A DNA stretch of 64,000 bases, taken from assembly GCF_003589595.1 (NCBI RefSeq), contig NW_020654289.1:3627964-3691963 (forward strand). The letters run 5' to 3'. This document shows positions 34,725 through 46,259 of this stretch, in pieces. The DNA comes from Hyposmocoma kahamanoa (lineage: Eukaryota > Arthropoda > Insecta > Lepidoptera > Cosmopterigidae). Below the pieces are notes generated by a model. That model worked only from the letters and a program-made list of their open reading frames with translations. It was not told where the DNA came from and searched no databases. The position numbers were made by a program, and so were the translations under genes. The stretch's first letter is position 1; each line of letters starts with the position of its first letter.

Positions 34725-35145
34725 CACAAGGAATCGAACCGTCAATTTCTCAATTCAGAAGCAACCGGTTTCCCAATAGACTATCATCTTGTTAGCGCAG
34801 TGTAGTTACCGATCAAGACTCAACGATAACATTTACTCTCTTTTATCTAATACAAAGTGTCACCCTAACATCGTTTTCAATACATCGTACGGTAAAAACA
34901 TCCGCATACAGAACAAGTATCATAAATTGTCTTTGAATGCTCGAGGCCGTATCGCGACTTTTTGTAAGCGATATTGTGTTCTTCCGAAGATTTATTGTAT
35001 TAAAACAACATTTCAACGAGATGGCGAACTTTGAGTTGCCTATTTTGAATTAAGAATTATATTTATAGGTACTTGCCACCTCAGGAAATTTGAAAGTTTC
35101 TGAATTGCTAAGCAACCGTTTTCCCACTAGGTTACTACTGCTCGT
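34725..35145 (-). mobile_element. Two tRNA-like SINE-3 fragments flanking family R copy 2
   Basis: Heads at 34725-34800 and 35050-35145 share 'gcaaccg' and 'ttcccac/ttcccaa' with the copy at 31.9 kb. Between them, 34852-35040 is the second copy of family R, same strand as 16596-16797. Whether the SINE and R form one element cannot be told. Confidence 0.55.
34852..35040 (+). repeat. Family R dispersed repeat, copy 2
   Basis: Matches 16596-16797 over the full length, with scattered substitutions and small gaps. Confidence 0.8.
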
Positions 35146-35464
35146 GATCACAAATAGTTCTACACTTAGTAATAATAGAAGTGTTAACAAAAAAACGACA
35201 ATTGGAAACATGTTTCGCATAATTATGTGAAATAGCATGCAAGTGACTAATTATGAAATCTTGATTGGCTAGGTACTAGAATAATAAATCAGGAAGTTAT
35301 AATTTACAATTTTACAAATCTTCATCTGTACAAAATTTTATCCAAAAAATTAATAGACTGTCTAGGAACCCGCCGGCTTCCTTGCCCAAGGTATTAGCAT
35401 AGCCATACAAAAGGAAAACGCTGCCAGCATCTTGGGCGTGTGATGTTGTTTATAGACAACATGC

Positions 35465-35535
35465 TATGAACAGGCGTGTCGCTTAACACCAAGCGCATGG
35501 CTTGTTCGTCCCGTCATTCGATATCATAAAAAAAA
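35465..35535 (+). repeat. Family S 3'-end fragment
   Basis: 'gctatgaacaggcgtgtcgc' to 'gtcccgtcattcgatatcat' and an A-run, the last 70 bp of family S. Confidence 0.7.
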
Positions 35536-35575
35536 ACTTGAAAACCAAAACATAAAACTAAAATAAATATAATAT

Positions 35576-36030
35576 AATAATCTCAGTACAGAGTACTAAA
35601 AAAACCGACCTCAAAAGTACGTGGAATTACGTCTATTTGCTAAGTTTTATTGAAATGTCTCCTAGTTCGCCACTATACAGGACTTGACACGGAGATAATA
35701 AAAATAGGTTCTCACTACGACACTACTCAAAGTATATTCAGAGAAAAACACCTTGAATTGGAGAAATAGCAAAATCAACCATAAAAGTAATTGCTCATAA
35801 ATTAATGTTAGGCGCTATTTATGAAAATGAATCTTCATGCGTGAACAGCCACCCTTCAGAGGTGGATGATTTTCTTCAAAATGAAATGGGACCACTATGG
35901 AAGTACCCCCTTTCCAACAAAAAAGAATCATGAAAATCGGTTCACAAATACTGGAGTTATCGCGTAACATACATACAAAAAAAAACATACAGACAAATTG
36001 AGAACCTCCTCCCTTTTTGATGTCGGTTAA
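35576..36030 (-). repeat. Family N full copy
   Basis: 'aatctcagtacagagtacta' through 'aaaccgacctcaaaagta' to 'ctttttgatgtcggtt'. Very similar to the copies at 24.6, 43.6 and 47.2 kb, so fairly young. Confidence 0.88.
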
Positions 36031-36684
36031 TAAAATAAGTGTTGTGATTCCGTTGATTATATCACGAATCACTGAAAAGATATTATCATTAAAAAAATCA
36101 CACAATCTTTGTTCTTTCTTCAACAACTTACTGGCCAGGTACTAAAGTTAAATTCCACCAATACACTGTCGCAAATAAAATGCTTTAGAACACTAATCGC
36201 CTATAAAATCTACATTGACTACTTTACTGCGTTCAATGAGACTTAATGACCGTTAACTTCGAGTTAGAGTAACCTTCTTATTGAACCATACTTCGTGATT
36301 ACTTTCGGGAACGGACACAGTGTGATTAGCTTTATAGGACAAGCAAATTAAGTAAATTTATTTTTAAATTAACGCAGGCGTAGCACATATTTTTCATTTC
36401 CCCTAACTGCTATACTAGTGGTTTTTTAGGAAAAATAGTGATAAACGTAACATTAATCATGGTCAAATATTTATACGTTCCACTGCTGGACACGGGGTTA
36501 GGCAAGATAAAATTTCCAGCGCTCACCACTACAAAAAAATATTTGAAAATACGTATTTTTTTATATTAACTTAATACAAAAAAATATATATAGTGTAGTT
36601 GATATAAATAGTTCAGTTTTCTTTTAAAATGCGGTAGTACTACCTGGACAGCTTCAGCGCACACTGGATAAGGACCATTTTAGG

Positions 36685-36815
36685 AAACTATGGTTTAGGC
36701 CATAGTCCGCCACCACGGCCCAATGCGGGTTGGGGACTTTACTGTATTCCGATAGTTGTGAACCTTATTCTACGTGCAAGTTTCATCGTGATGTTTTTCC
36801 TTCGCCGAAAAGCTC
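36685..36815 (+). repeat. Family U repeat
   Basis: 'ggccatagtccgccacc', 'caatgcgggttggggac', 'gttgtgaacc' and 'gatgtttttccttcgccg' form a very common lepidopteran dispersed motif. Related pieces: 44950-45060, 52590-52690, 11945-12000. It supplies the first ~30 codons of the ORF at 36730, so that N-terminus is not LINE protein. Confidence 0.75.
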
Positions 36816-37434
36816 TAAGAAGCTAAGAAGAAATAAAGGTCAAAGGACAAGTCAACAAGTCAACAAGAAAACTGCTGCCAGAAAACTAGGCATACTTTTC
36901 AAGGTCAGGCGGTACTTCACACCTGAACAGCTTTTAAATCTGTATAAAGCACAAGTTCGATCCTGTATGGAGTACTGCTGCCACCTTTGGGACGGCTCTG
37001 CCCAATACCAGTTAGCTGCCTTGGACTCGGTGGAGCGTAAAGCAAAGAGACTTATTAACAATAATCCTCTTGTGGAGTCGAAGCTCCAAAATCTCGATCA
37101 TCGCAGAAAAGTAGCCTGCTTGTCGGTTTTCTATCGGATACATTTCGGGGAGTGTGCGCAGGAACTTTTCAATTTGGTTCCGCCCTCACCGTTCCTCCTT
37201 CGGTCGACTAGAAGGTCCGGAGCACTCCATTCTTATGTCGTTGATATTCCACCTATTCGCACTAAGCGCTTTGCCTCCTCCTTTCTGATGCGTACGGCAA
37301 AGGAATGGAATGCTCTACCGGCATATGTATTTCCCGAAAAGTACAATTTGGGGCTATTCAAGGCTAGAGTGAATAGGCATTTTTTAGGCAAACGCGTCCC
37401 ATCGTCGGTCACATCGTCGCTTAACATCAGGTGA
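36730..37434 (+). pseudogene. Jockey-like LINE ORF2 C-terminal region, best preserved copy
   Basis: Open for 234 codons. From about residue 55 it reads [39 protein letters not shown], then [39 protein letters not shown] and [40 protein letters not shown]. This is the thumb and C-terminal region that follows the reverse transcriptase palm in Jockey-type LINEs. No palm motif (FADD) lies upstream, so the copy is 5'-truncated. The reading frame is open but begins in an unrelated repeat and starts with no recognised LINE start codon. Fragments of the same LINE type are at 7.1, 18.0, 20.7, 32.7, 33.7 and 39.5 kb. Confidence 0.88.
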
Positions 37435-37484
37435 GATTGTGGCCAAGCGTGTGTCTATTATATATTAAAAAAAAAAAAAAAAAG
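37435..37484 (+). mobile_element. LINE 3' UTR and poly(A) tail
   Basis: 'ggtgagattgtggccaagcg' after the stop, then an uninterrupted A17 run ending about 37484. The long, pure A-run suggests recent retrotransposition of the ORF upstream. Confidence 0.8.
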
Positions 37485-38055
37485 TCACCGTTTAAATCAC
37501 AGTTTTTATTTTTACTAAATTATCTGTTCAAAACTAAGTGTAACATTGAGATGGAAAGACAAATCACCGCTCTTTTTTTCTCCTCACGCAGTTATTAATA
37601 ATTGTCCTAAATTATTAAATCTTTATTTGGCGTTGTATTTTTTCTTATTAAAAGAAGCTTCTTCACTTTTCCTTATAATTACACGAGTCGTAGTGAGTAC
37701 GTCCCGTGGAATATAGGCCCGGAGAATAAGATCATGCCTGTCACAATAAAGATAAGATTCCATCAATTCGTCCTTGCGCTCCGTGCTTAGTAGATTACGA
37801 AATGAAATTTTGAAGGAATTCATTTCTTGATTCCCCCCGCGGTCTTATATTTCACTTTACCGTTTTTAATATTGAATTTTTGGAATGATTTGTAACAACA
37901 CAAATAAGCAGATGTTGTGTAACCAATTAGAGTATTTTCAACTTATTCGGCACTTGAGTTTATTCAAATTACCTATTCTGGAGAATAATACTTATCACTT
38001 TGAAATTTTGCCCTCCGTAACATAACTAACGTAATCGACGTTCGATGGATTCGAC
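37485..38055. other. No recognised gene or repeat
   Basis: Nothing recognised. The minus-strand ORF at 37623-37823 is short and without a known motif. Confidence 0.4.
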
Positions 38056-38515
38056 GACGAAGATCGAACATTAAGAAAAAATTCCTACGATCCGGCTAGA
38101 TTGGAACCAACGTTTTCTAGCAAACCGTGCCAGACGCTATGCCACGGAACGAACTAGCGGACATTACGAATTTTTCTATATCAGTGTTGAAGGTCTTTGT
38201 TTTTGGTTTTTAACGACTTTTTGCCGCTGCGCCATCTGTGTGAAATCTAAGAAAGCCTTTCTTCACTCAGCCAGGTACCTTTACAGCTACCAGTGACGGA
38301 CTAAAGATGTCGCTTTAATAATAAATTTTAAGTTTATTGAATGTCACGTGTGACATGTTTGACCACCATGATATTATTCAATTATTTTTGTGAAATTACT
38401 CTATTAAGTTCGAGCACTTAGAAAGAAATTTCGATCCGTCTGGATTCGAATAATCGTTTTAGAGCAAACCTCTCCAGATGCTATGCCAGCTAAGCCACGG
38501 AACGAAATTTAGATA
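38056..38515 (-). mobile_element. Tandem SINE-2 array, two tRNA-like heads with one body between
   Basis: Reading the minus strand: tRNA-like head at about 38440-38505 ('ggcttagctggcatagc', box B 'ttcgaatcc'), tail 'ctaagtgctcg', body with 'gtgaaattactc', 'ctggtagctgtaaaggtacc' and 'gatttcacacagatgg', then the second head at 38086-38165. The same alternating order occurs at 48.6 and 63.1 kb. Confidence 0.8.
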
Positions 38516-39267
38516 TTAACATATCTGGAATGATCGAGCGAAACGAGATGGTAAACCCTTTTTAATCGGTTTTTTACGTCTTATTTAGTTCCAGTTTCAT
38601 TTTTTATTAGCAAAAAAGCCTTTAAGTGCCAATAACTCTAAAGTTCCGGAAATACAAATGCATTAGTAAAAAAAATTAGTTATGACAAGGAGGTCAGAAT
38701 TCAAATCATAATTTTCGCAACCAAATTATTTTATTTCAATAGAACTTAAAATAACATGCAATCTAAATTACCTACCGCTAACATTTAAAAATTAATAGCA
38801 CTAATGGAAAAGGCAAACAAAAAGCTTTTTACGCAGTTTTATTGCACCAAACTGTACGTTACACCGGACGGAACCAGTCGAAACTGGTTTCTACTAGTTC
38901 CAGCCGAATTTAACTAGTTTCCCAAGTTGGCACAGATTCAAAAATTAGAGTCTTGCACAAAATTGAGTTGGTCTCAGAGTTATCGGGGTGAATAGATAGA
39001 AGTTATGTAATATGATAGCTTTTTCAACTTTGCAAAATTTAAATGAGAAAGATATAACATTTTGTGTTTGAAAGTTCATGCCTATATATTTTTCTTGAAA
39101 GAAACTTTGTGAAACTTACATTAGCAAAGTCTTGGAAAGAATAAAATTAAAAATGCTAGGTGTAAGAATATTTTGAAACATTTTTTTTAATGCTTTTTAA
39201 ATGATTCCTTTTATGTGTTGTTTTATTTCAAATAACTCTTCTAGTTTTGTTATGATTATTAATACAA

Positions 39268-39365
39268 AGCTCGAACACATAGAAAAACTTTTCGACCCGA
39301 TGGGACTTGAATCTACGTCCATGCTGCACCGTAGCACTGCTCTAACCACCTGAGCCACGGGTCCA
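39268..39365 (-). mobile_element. tRNA-like SINE module
   Basis: On the minus strand: 'acccgtggctcaggtggttagagcag' has a good box A, 'gattcaagtcccatcgg' a box B. The tail 'ttcgagctttgtattaataatc' is shared with SINE-2. The cloverleaf is more tRNA-like than the other copies, but it is followed by the SINE tail. Confidence 0.65.
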
Positions 39366-39483
39366 GTTACCGATTGTGTTATTTTAGTCTATAATCAAAG
39401 CCAATTATTAACGTGATAATGTCGCTTACCATCACGTGATATTGTGACCAAGGCGTGTACTTATATAGGTATGTTAAAAAAGT

Positions 39484-40030
39484 GATGTTAAACTCTACAA
39501 ATGACTCCATTCCACCTGATGTAAAATGGAAAATGGAATCCAAACATGAAGAAAGCTAGTACAGTGTTAATACAATCACCACCCTAGCCAACTACACCTT
39601 GCGTGCCTACAAGATGCCTCTTCGCGCCTCATTTGAAGGATCCCTTAGTTGTAAGACGGAGGGAATACGTACCCTGGAAGGAAGTTCCATTTCTCAACTG
39701 TGCGTCAGAGGAAGGTGCCACCAAACCTTTTAGTTATCGATGGAATACGGCTAGTTGTAAAACCGTGACTACGAAGGCCAGCACGCTTGCTCTTCGGAGC
39801 AGGAAAGGGGACGGCCGGATAAAGTTGAACAGTTCTTCAGAGCACTCGCCATGGTATATCCGATACCATGCGCTAAGTGATGCAACGTCTCTACGCAGTT
39901 GTAGAGGTTCAAGGTGTGATGAGACCTCTTCGTCGCCAATGACTCGTGACGGTGCTGGTGGAATGGCGACGGGCGAAGAAGCCGTTGTACTACCAGTAGT
40001 AATACGGGCAATAATACTTTCCTGTATCAC
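39484..40030 (-). pseudogene. Jockey-like LINE C-terminus and 3' UTR, minus strand
   Basis: The minus-strand frame at 39734-40030 has LRRDVASLSAWYRIYHGECSEELFNFIRPSPF, the same block as [19 protein letters not shown] in the 36.7 kb copy. A frameshift near 39770 moves the rest to a frame with YSLRLTTKGSFKCGAKRHL. The end at about 39484-39600 matches 60870-61020, so these two share a 3' UTR. Not functional. The plus-strand 154-residue ORF over it is a shadow. Confidence 0.8.
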
Positions 40031-40667
40031 TACTACCTATAGATCCAGTAGCAAGGTTTTTTATTAATTTCATAGAACAAACGAACCAAAAGTCAAACAA
40101 TACAATAAAAATGCATTTAAATTAGCAAATACAAATCAACCTTCGTACTTATTCAACCTTAGAACTAAGTCCAAACTCATGGTACTATTATCTGTCTGGA
40201 TTTTATTAAGTGTCTTCTTGAGGTATTGTTATTCTAATGGGGCTGACATGTTCAGTAACGATCAAAGCCCCTAAATAAGTCTATTCGATTTGGATTTTTA
40301 ATTGATCCTCGGATGCAGGAAATCATGAAGCGTTTTCTCATCACCATCCATAGAAGTCGCAAGAAATACTTTAATATTTATAGTATCAAATCAAATTTTA
40401 TTTCCGAGAGACAGCTGCTTCAAAAGATACGATGAAAATGAATAAGCAGCGAACAAAACTGGAAGTCAACAATGTAGATTCCCCCTTGATTGTTCGCCTG
40501 CGTTCACCGCTCTTCCGTTACGTAACCATTGACACGTCAATATCTCACGCAAGCTCTGGGCTAGTGATGGATCATTTAAATTACTTCATATTTTGATTTG
40601 ATTTGTTATTTATAAACGCAATGTCGAAGAATAACTAACATTTGATTTTCGCACATTTTTTTATAAT

Positions 40668-40975
40668 AACTAAGTGACGGACGAACAAGTCGTGCGCCTA
40701 ATGGTGAGCGATATGCCTGTCCATAACAGTTGCAGTACCACTCAGAGCTTTAAATCACAAAAATCTGAGGGGCACTGCCATTACGACCGACACCCTGAGA
40801 CATAAGGTGACAAGTCCCATGAACCTGTAACTTTGAGTGTGTGCGTTATTATTATTATAATTTCACTGGCACCCTTACCCTTCAAAACTGGAACACAGTA
40901 ATGCTGACATTAGTGCTTGGCGGCAGAAATAGGTAAGGTGGCAGTACTTCCCTACTACTAAAACATATTTCAGTA
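40668..40975 (-). repeat. Family S repeat, nearly full length, interrupted by a SINE-like tail
   Basis: 'agtgacggacgaacaagtcg' to 'aggtggcagtacttccctac'. Between 'cctgtaa' and 'tttcactggcaccc' (about 40830-40860) it contains 'tgagtgtgtgcgttattattatt', which is the 3' end and tail of SINE-1, so a SINE-1 end was captured here. Confidence 0.8.
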
Positions 40976-41152
40976 GAATTATTCCCAGTAGTTCCAGCCA
41001 CAGAGTTCCACATGGAACAATTCTAACACAAATGTTCAACGCATGGAACTAGTGGGAATAAATTTAATGAGACTAAATAGGGTAGGTTTGCTTTATACGT
41101 ACTTATTATGTAAAATATGCACCAGGTAATTAGCTTGATCGCCAAGCACCAC

Positions 41153-41583
41153 AGATGGGCAGTGGGTTAAAACCCAACCAACGTGTCCGGCTTTACCCAA
41201 AGTGCCGGGTTTTAACTCACTTCTGCCCAAAACTATGGGCGGAAACTGCGAATATGAAATTGGGTGTAACTCCATAGTTATTAAATAACGACGCAAAAAA
41301 TCTTGTTTAGAAGCTATGTAGGCAAGTCCACACAATACCTACCTGGATTCTCATTATTGAGGACGCACATTACGACTAGATTTTTATGAAAGTCGATCGT
41401 GTCGAGTCAATAGAAAGGCAAATCGAGTCGTCTAGATCAGAAAGCAATACACATTTTGTAATAATATCATTAAACTTAACAAAATTCTATTTACAACAAA
41501 TATTTAGTTGAATAGTGTGAATAGTTTTTGCGCTTTATTTCTCGCGTCAACAAAGCGCCGGGTTAAAACCCACTTGCCCATCT
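41153..41583. mobile_element. TIR element, 431 bp
   Basis: Left end agatgggcagtgggttaaaaccc; right end the inverse, gggttaaaacccacttgcccatct, about 22 of 24 matching. A third, internal inverted copy ('gggttttaactcacttctgccc') is at about 41204-41228 and forms a hairpin with the left end. Noncoding; superfamily not assigned because no clear target duplication. Confidence 0.65.
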
Positions 41584-42362
41584 CTGCCAATACGTTACAC
41601 TAAAATATTGAATATTTGTTATTCGAGATTTATAGCATTTACACATCCCTCCTTTGTACAAAGTAAAATTTTGTGCAAGCCTACCAAAGTAAATATATAT
41701 TGAAGATCAATTTATTCAGCGATTTATTGTAAAAGACGTTATTTCCAATTTATATTTCCGATGGTTTAATCGACTACAAATAAGATTTAGGAAGCAATGA
41801 ACGCAAGATTGAATTTAATTTTAAATTGGTCGGAATAAAGATGAGACATTTTGAGCCGAATTCAACGAGAATGCGACAAAATCATTCGCTAAAGTTTCTA
41901 CGGAATGACATTAAAGTCATAAATATTTTGTTAAATATTCTTGAATAGAAGAATCCATGAGATCATGCTTGTGTTTATAATAATATAAATGTGCTTGTTT
42001 AATGTTTTTGGTGTAAATCTGTGACGCCTACTAAGTTCCGCGCCACGTGTGTTCTGTTGCCGGATCCGCTAAAAATCAGCATCGTACCACTTTAGGTGAG
42101 ACGACAAGAAGCTGAGTGGATTACGGTTTCCTTAGCAGCACAGCACGAACGCTTTGTACTTTTTTTTATTATTTATAATTTAGTTCTTTGTCCAAATGTT
42201 TACGTTATTTTTATTATAAAATGCATGTGTACTGCGTTGGTTTTTAAAGGAATAAATAATTTCTATTTAGTGTTTTGTTTTTGTTGTAAATCTACAAGGT
42301 TCAAAATAGCTTAGTTAAACTTTAGCTAGTGATCATACGCATGATAACAAACAACTTGAGTG
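41584..42362. other. No recognised gene or repeat
   Basis: The 72-residue ORF at 42096-42314 is hydrophobic, Cys- and Phe-rich, with no recognised domain. Confidence 0.35.
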
Positions 42363-42432
42363 AACAAAATAATGTAATATTAATCTCAAACTAGGATTTC
42401 CTAGTCTGAGATTAATATTACATTATTTTGTT
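42363..42432. repeat. 70-bp near-perfect palindrome
   Basis: Left arm 42363-42396, two-base spacer, right arm 42399-42432. The 34-bp arms differ at one position. Similar in size and architecture to those at 25.7 and 28.4 kb, but different in sequence. Confidence 0.96.
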
Positions 42433-42492
42433 TACGAGGTTATTTAAAAAATATATATTTTATCACTATCCCAAAGTTTTTTTTCCTACTTT

Positions 42493-42720
42493 CAATACAA
42501 TACAATACAATACAAATATTCTTTATTGCACAAGGACAAATACGTAATAACAATACAATAAAAAGCAAAAATTACATGTGATACTTTCGTCACTGTATTG
42601 TTGAGGGTGCGATGTATATAAAAAATATGCCATAAACAACGCAACATAGGTAGCAAGTGCGGATTACAATGTGCAGGCCACACCGCAAACGAAGCCAAGC
42701 TAACTTAGCTTACGTAGCCG
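42493..42720 (-). mobile_element. LINE 3' tail with (ATTGT)n, minus strand
   Basis: On the minus strand 'ccttgtgcaataaagaatatt' leads to (tgtat/attgt)n at 42493-42514. It is a lepidopteran LINE 3' end. No protein-coding part is identifiable. Confidence 0.65.
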
Positions 42721-42960
42721 GGGCTCTTTTCATATTTCGGTTCACACCGCGAACTAAGCTAACCGAGCTAACTAAACTAACCTAACGTACCCGATAGCTA
42801 TGTAAAATACGCCGCCCTTCACCCCCGCACGTATCCATAGTCACTATGTACTGCGTATTTTCTTAAATCAACTTTGCATGCAACTACGAGAGCTAAGCTA
42901 GCTAAGTTAGCTTGCCTGGCATAGTTGATTGCATGCAACTACGTGTAATTTTTACGATCA
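42680..42960. repeat. Cluster of AGCTAA / TTAGCT motifs
   Basis: 'aagctaacttagcttac', 'aactaagctaaccgagctaac', 'gagctaagctagctaagttagc' recur in direct and inverted form, with 'gcatgcaactacg' repeated twice around them (about 42887 and 42931). Function unknown. Confidence 0.6.
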
Positions 42961-43627
42961 CTCGCATAAGTGCGCATCCGCGCACTATAAGAAGAGCTCT
43001 GTCAGTAGTCATGCATACGCGTCCGTAGTAGTACATGGAAACTGAACGGGGTCATGGAGCCTACCACAACCTCTTAAAACAATATTACTTTAACCTTACA
43101 TTGATTTTTCGTACCATGACGCGTTTAGAGTAAGCTTATTATAATGTTATAACTATGTTTTATTGGCAGCTTTGTGACTTATTCATTCACTCAGTTCGTG
43201 CTATGACGCAACTTAACATTAAAGTAATATTGTTCTTATGCCAAATTTAGCTATCTTAAAATTGTTACACGGATGCAATGGAAACAATATTATTTTCGAA
43301 TTTATTGTTTAAATGTTGATTTGTAATGATTAAAAATTAAGTTGAACTTATTTATTTACATATATCTCTTCAGTATTTTGTTTATTTTTTATTTAATAAT
43401 GCATACGAAATAATTTCTCGTTAAATAAAAATACGCGATGTTTATTTCATAAAATTATGATAGCGCCATCTATATGCTTCTTGGCTACACTAACAGTTGA
43501 CACTAGACTACAATTCCGAATTCACAACGGGAAAATCAAGAGTCAAATTGTTTTATTTATTTTTCTTCATAAAAATGCGGAAAAATAACGTAATTTTAAT
43601 AGATTTAATTATTACATACTTTCCTTT

Positions 43628-44100
43628 TTTAACCGACTTCAAAAAAGGAGGAGGTTCTCAATTCGACTGTATGTTCTTTTTTTTTGTATGTATGTTACGC
43701 GATAACTCCGGTATTTGTGAACCGATTTTCATGATTCTTTTTTTGTTGGAAAGGGGGTATTTCCGTAGTGGTCCCATTTCATTTTGAAGAAAATCATCCA
43801 CCTCAAAGGATGGCTGTTCACGCATGAAGATTCATTTTTATAAATAGCGCCTAACTTTAATTTAGGAACAATTACTTTTAGCAATTTCTTTTAGCAATTA
43901 TTTAGTTGATTATGCTATTTCTCCAATTCAAGGCGTTTTTCTCTCGATATACTTTGAGTAGTGTCGAAGTGAGAACCTATTTTTATTATCTCCAGTATCA
44001 AGTCCTGTATAGTGGCGAACTAGGGGATATTTCAATGAAACGTAGCAAATAGACGTAATTCCACGTACTTTTGAGGTCGGTTTGTTTAGTACTCTGTACT
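43628..44100 (+). repeat. Family N full copy
   Basis: 'aaccgacttcaaaaaagg' to 'ttttgaggtcggtttg' plus 'tactctgtactgagattat'. 'agcaatt' is tandemly duplicated near 43880-43900. Includes the 'ccacctcaaaggatggc' and 'gacctatttttattatctcc' blocks. Confidence 0.88.
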
Positions 44101-44949
44101 GAGATTATTTGGCAGTTAAAATTCTCTGAATGTAAATAATATTAAGTACTTTAACATTATATTACGACAGGACGATTCGCAACATCAAAAAAGAAAGAGA
44201 GGGCATTATGCATTCATATAGCGTTATTTCTTTCTTATTTTTAGTAAGGAATAGACAATATTATGAAATCATTCGTTCTTTCAGTCACTTTAGCAATAAT
44301 ACATTACTTGGTTGATAGGTTTGTCATAGTACGAATGAGAGCAATATTACTTACTTAAATGTGGAATATAGCTTACTATAAGCTTACATTGAAATAAGAT
44401 TGTTCTTTGAATGGTTTAGTTAGGGCCCCATGTCTCGTGAATGGCTTGTCATTTTGTAAGTGGTTAATAATTGATATTAAAAGGGGGATGGTACTGGTAC
44501 TGGTATGGCTTTACTTTAGGTGTAATACAAAATGGGCTTTTCCCACTTCCGCTAGAAGCGTACGAAAGTCGGAAGTAGAAAATGTTACGATGGACTGCTT
44601 TTTTTTTTTCATAAAAATATCTGTAGACATAATTTTTTAATTAATATATACGATAAAAAAAATGGAATGGTTTCAACGTACCAAATAAAAACACACAAAT
44701 ACATTTATCTGTAATATTAAAACAAAACAACAAATAAATATTTCATACGAAAAAAATGTATTTTTAAACTCACGTTTAGAATTTTATTAATAAGATGAAC
44801 AAAAATAAACTAACTGTTCTTGACAGTCGTCTGCATAAACTCACAAATTCGTTTAAGGGGCAATGTGTACGCCGCCGTAATAAAATTCTTGTTTATATTC
44901 AAAATTTGCTACTTACGAGGTTTACTAAACGTTTTATCACCATCAACAC

Positions 44950-45060
44950 ATTTAATAATTTCAACGCTGACCGAATGCGGTTTGGGGACTTCTCATGTTT
45001 TCTGAGGGTTGTGAACCTTCTTCAACGAGCAGGTTCCATCACGATATTTTCCTTTAATTT
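44950..45060 (+). repeat. Family U repeat
   Basis: 'gaatgcggtttggggactt', 'gggttgtgaacc', 'ggttccatcacgatattttcctt'. Confidence 0.6.
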
Positions 45061-45116
45061 TAAATTAAATTTCGTCTGAATTTGAATCCACGGCCTTAGC
45101 TTGAGTCAAAGTCAAA

Positions 45117-45275
45117 GAATCATTCCATAGTTAAAATAAATTTACACTTAAAAACGCCACATTTAAGCTACTGTTCGTTCACTACGCTGACTTTCCTGAG
45201 AGGAACGAGCAAGAAACTCTAGGGATTGTCTCTTCAAATAAACTTAAATACTGTGGAATACATTTCGAATCAAAT
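45117..45275 (+). repeat. Family T repeat, empty-site homologue of MITE-A copy 3
   Basis: Reads continuously through 'cattccatagttaaaataaatttacac', where the 13.6 kb copy is interrupted by MITE-A. A diverged inverse copy is at 45525-45665. Confidence 0.75.
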
Positions 45276-45942
45276 TTGGCATATATAGGGGAACACTTTA
45301 ATAGTAGAGTTTTTTTTAATCATGCTGGTTAAATTATTTTTTATTTTATTTTAGGTCTAATAATAAAAAATAGTCGACTCCAATTTTTTTCATTCATTTG
45401 TTTTAATTTCGTGCTAATACAGGTTTTTTGAATGGTTCGTGACCGATGTTCGTGTTTTTGTAAACTTCGTTAACTTTTAATTGAAAAAAAAAACATTAAA
45501 ATTTTATGTAATGTATTATTTACAAAGAGCAACCCCTAGAGTTTCTTGCTTTTTCTTCTCTGAGGAATCTGCCTTACGAATGAGCGGTAGAGTTTAACCA
45601 ACTGACGATTTCAAGTGTAATAATGCTTACCTATGAAATAAAGATTATTTTGATTTCGATTTTATACTGTCACACTTTTTAAAAATAATATTCAGCTGTT
45701 TTTGCTTTACTATGCAAAATGTAAAAAAAAATTGTTTTTTTTTTCAATAAATATTGAGTAAGATGCTACGAGTCGTTGTTAAAAGATTATCATTTAATTG
45801 CTACTTACTATTTCATTCTCCCTTTTTTGTACCGCTAAATGTACTTATGTGTATACAGCTTCTTCCTTTCCTAGATGACAAATATTCAAGGAACTAGTGT
45901 GTTTAAATCTTCGAGGGTGATTATGAGTATGTTATTTTCTTT

Positions 45943-46135
45943 ATGATACTATATGACGGGACGAATAAGTCATGCACCTGGTGTAAAGCGACACGCCTGT
46001 TCATAGCAGTTACAATGCTACCCAGAGCTTTAAATTTGCAAAGATCTGAGGGGCACTGCAATTGAGCCCGCCAATTGAGTGAGCCACTCTGAGACATAAG
46101 TTCACAAGCCGCATGCGCCTGTAATTTTACCGGCA
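45943..46135 (-). repeat. Family S repeat
   Basis: 'tatgacgggacgaataagtc' to 'cgcctgtaattttaccggca'. It contains a short duplication of 'gcccgccaattgag'. Confidence 0.8.
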
Positions 46136-46259
46136 ATAAATTTTATAAATAATAAATGGATACAAATTTCTATGTACATCAACCCCTACAGTTCCTCGTG
46201 CTTTATTTGCAGGGGATTTTTATTATTTATTATACCAAATAACGGCACGAATAAAGGCT

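Noticed and set aside
36730..36880. Real N-terminus of a protein encoded at 36730-37434
   Set aside because: The first ~30 codons are a family U repeat, a common noncoding motif; the LINE similarity starts later.
39290..39365. Functional minus-strand tRNA gene
   Set aside because: The most tRNA-like of the modules, yet it is followed by the SINE-2 tail rather than a T-run terminator, and the arms do not pair cleanly.
39603..40067. 154-residue plus-strand protein
   Set aside because: It is the complement of a clear minus-strand LINE C-terminus; no domain on the plus strand.
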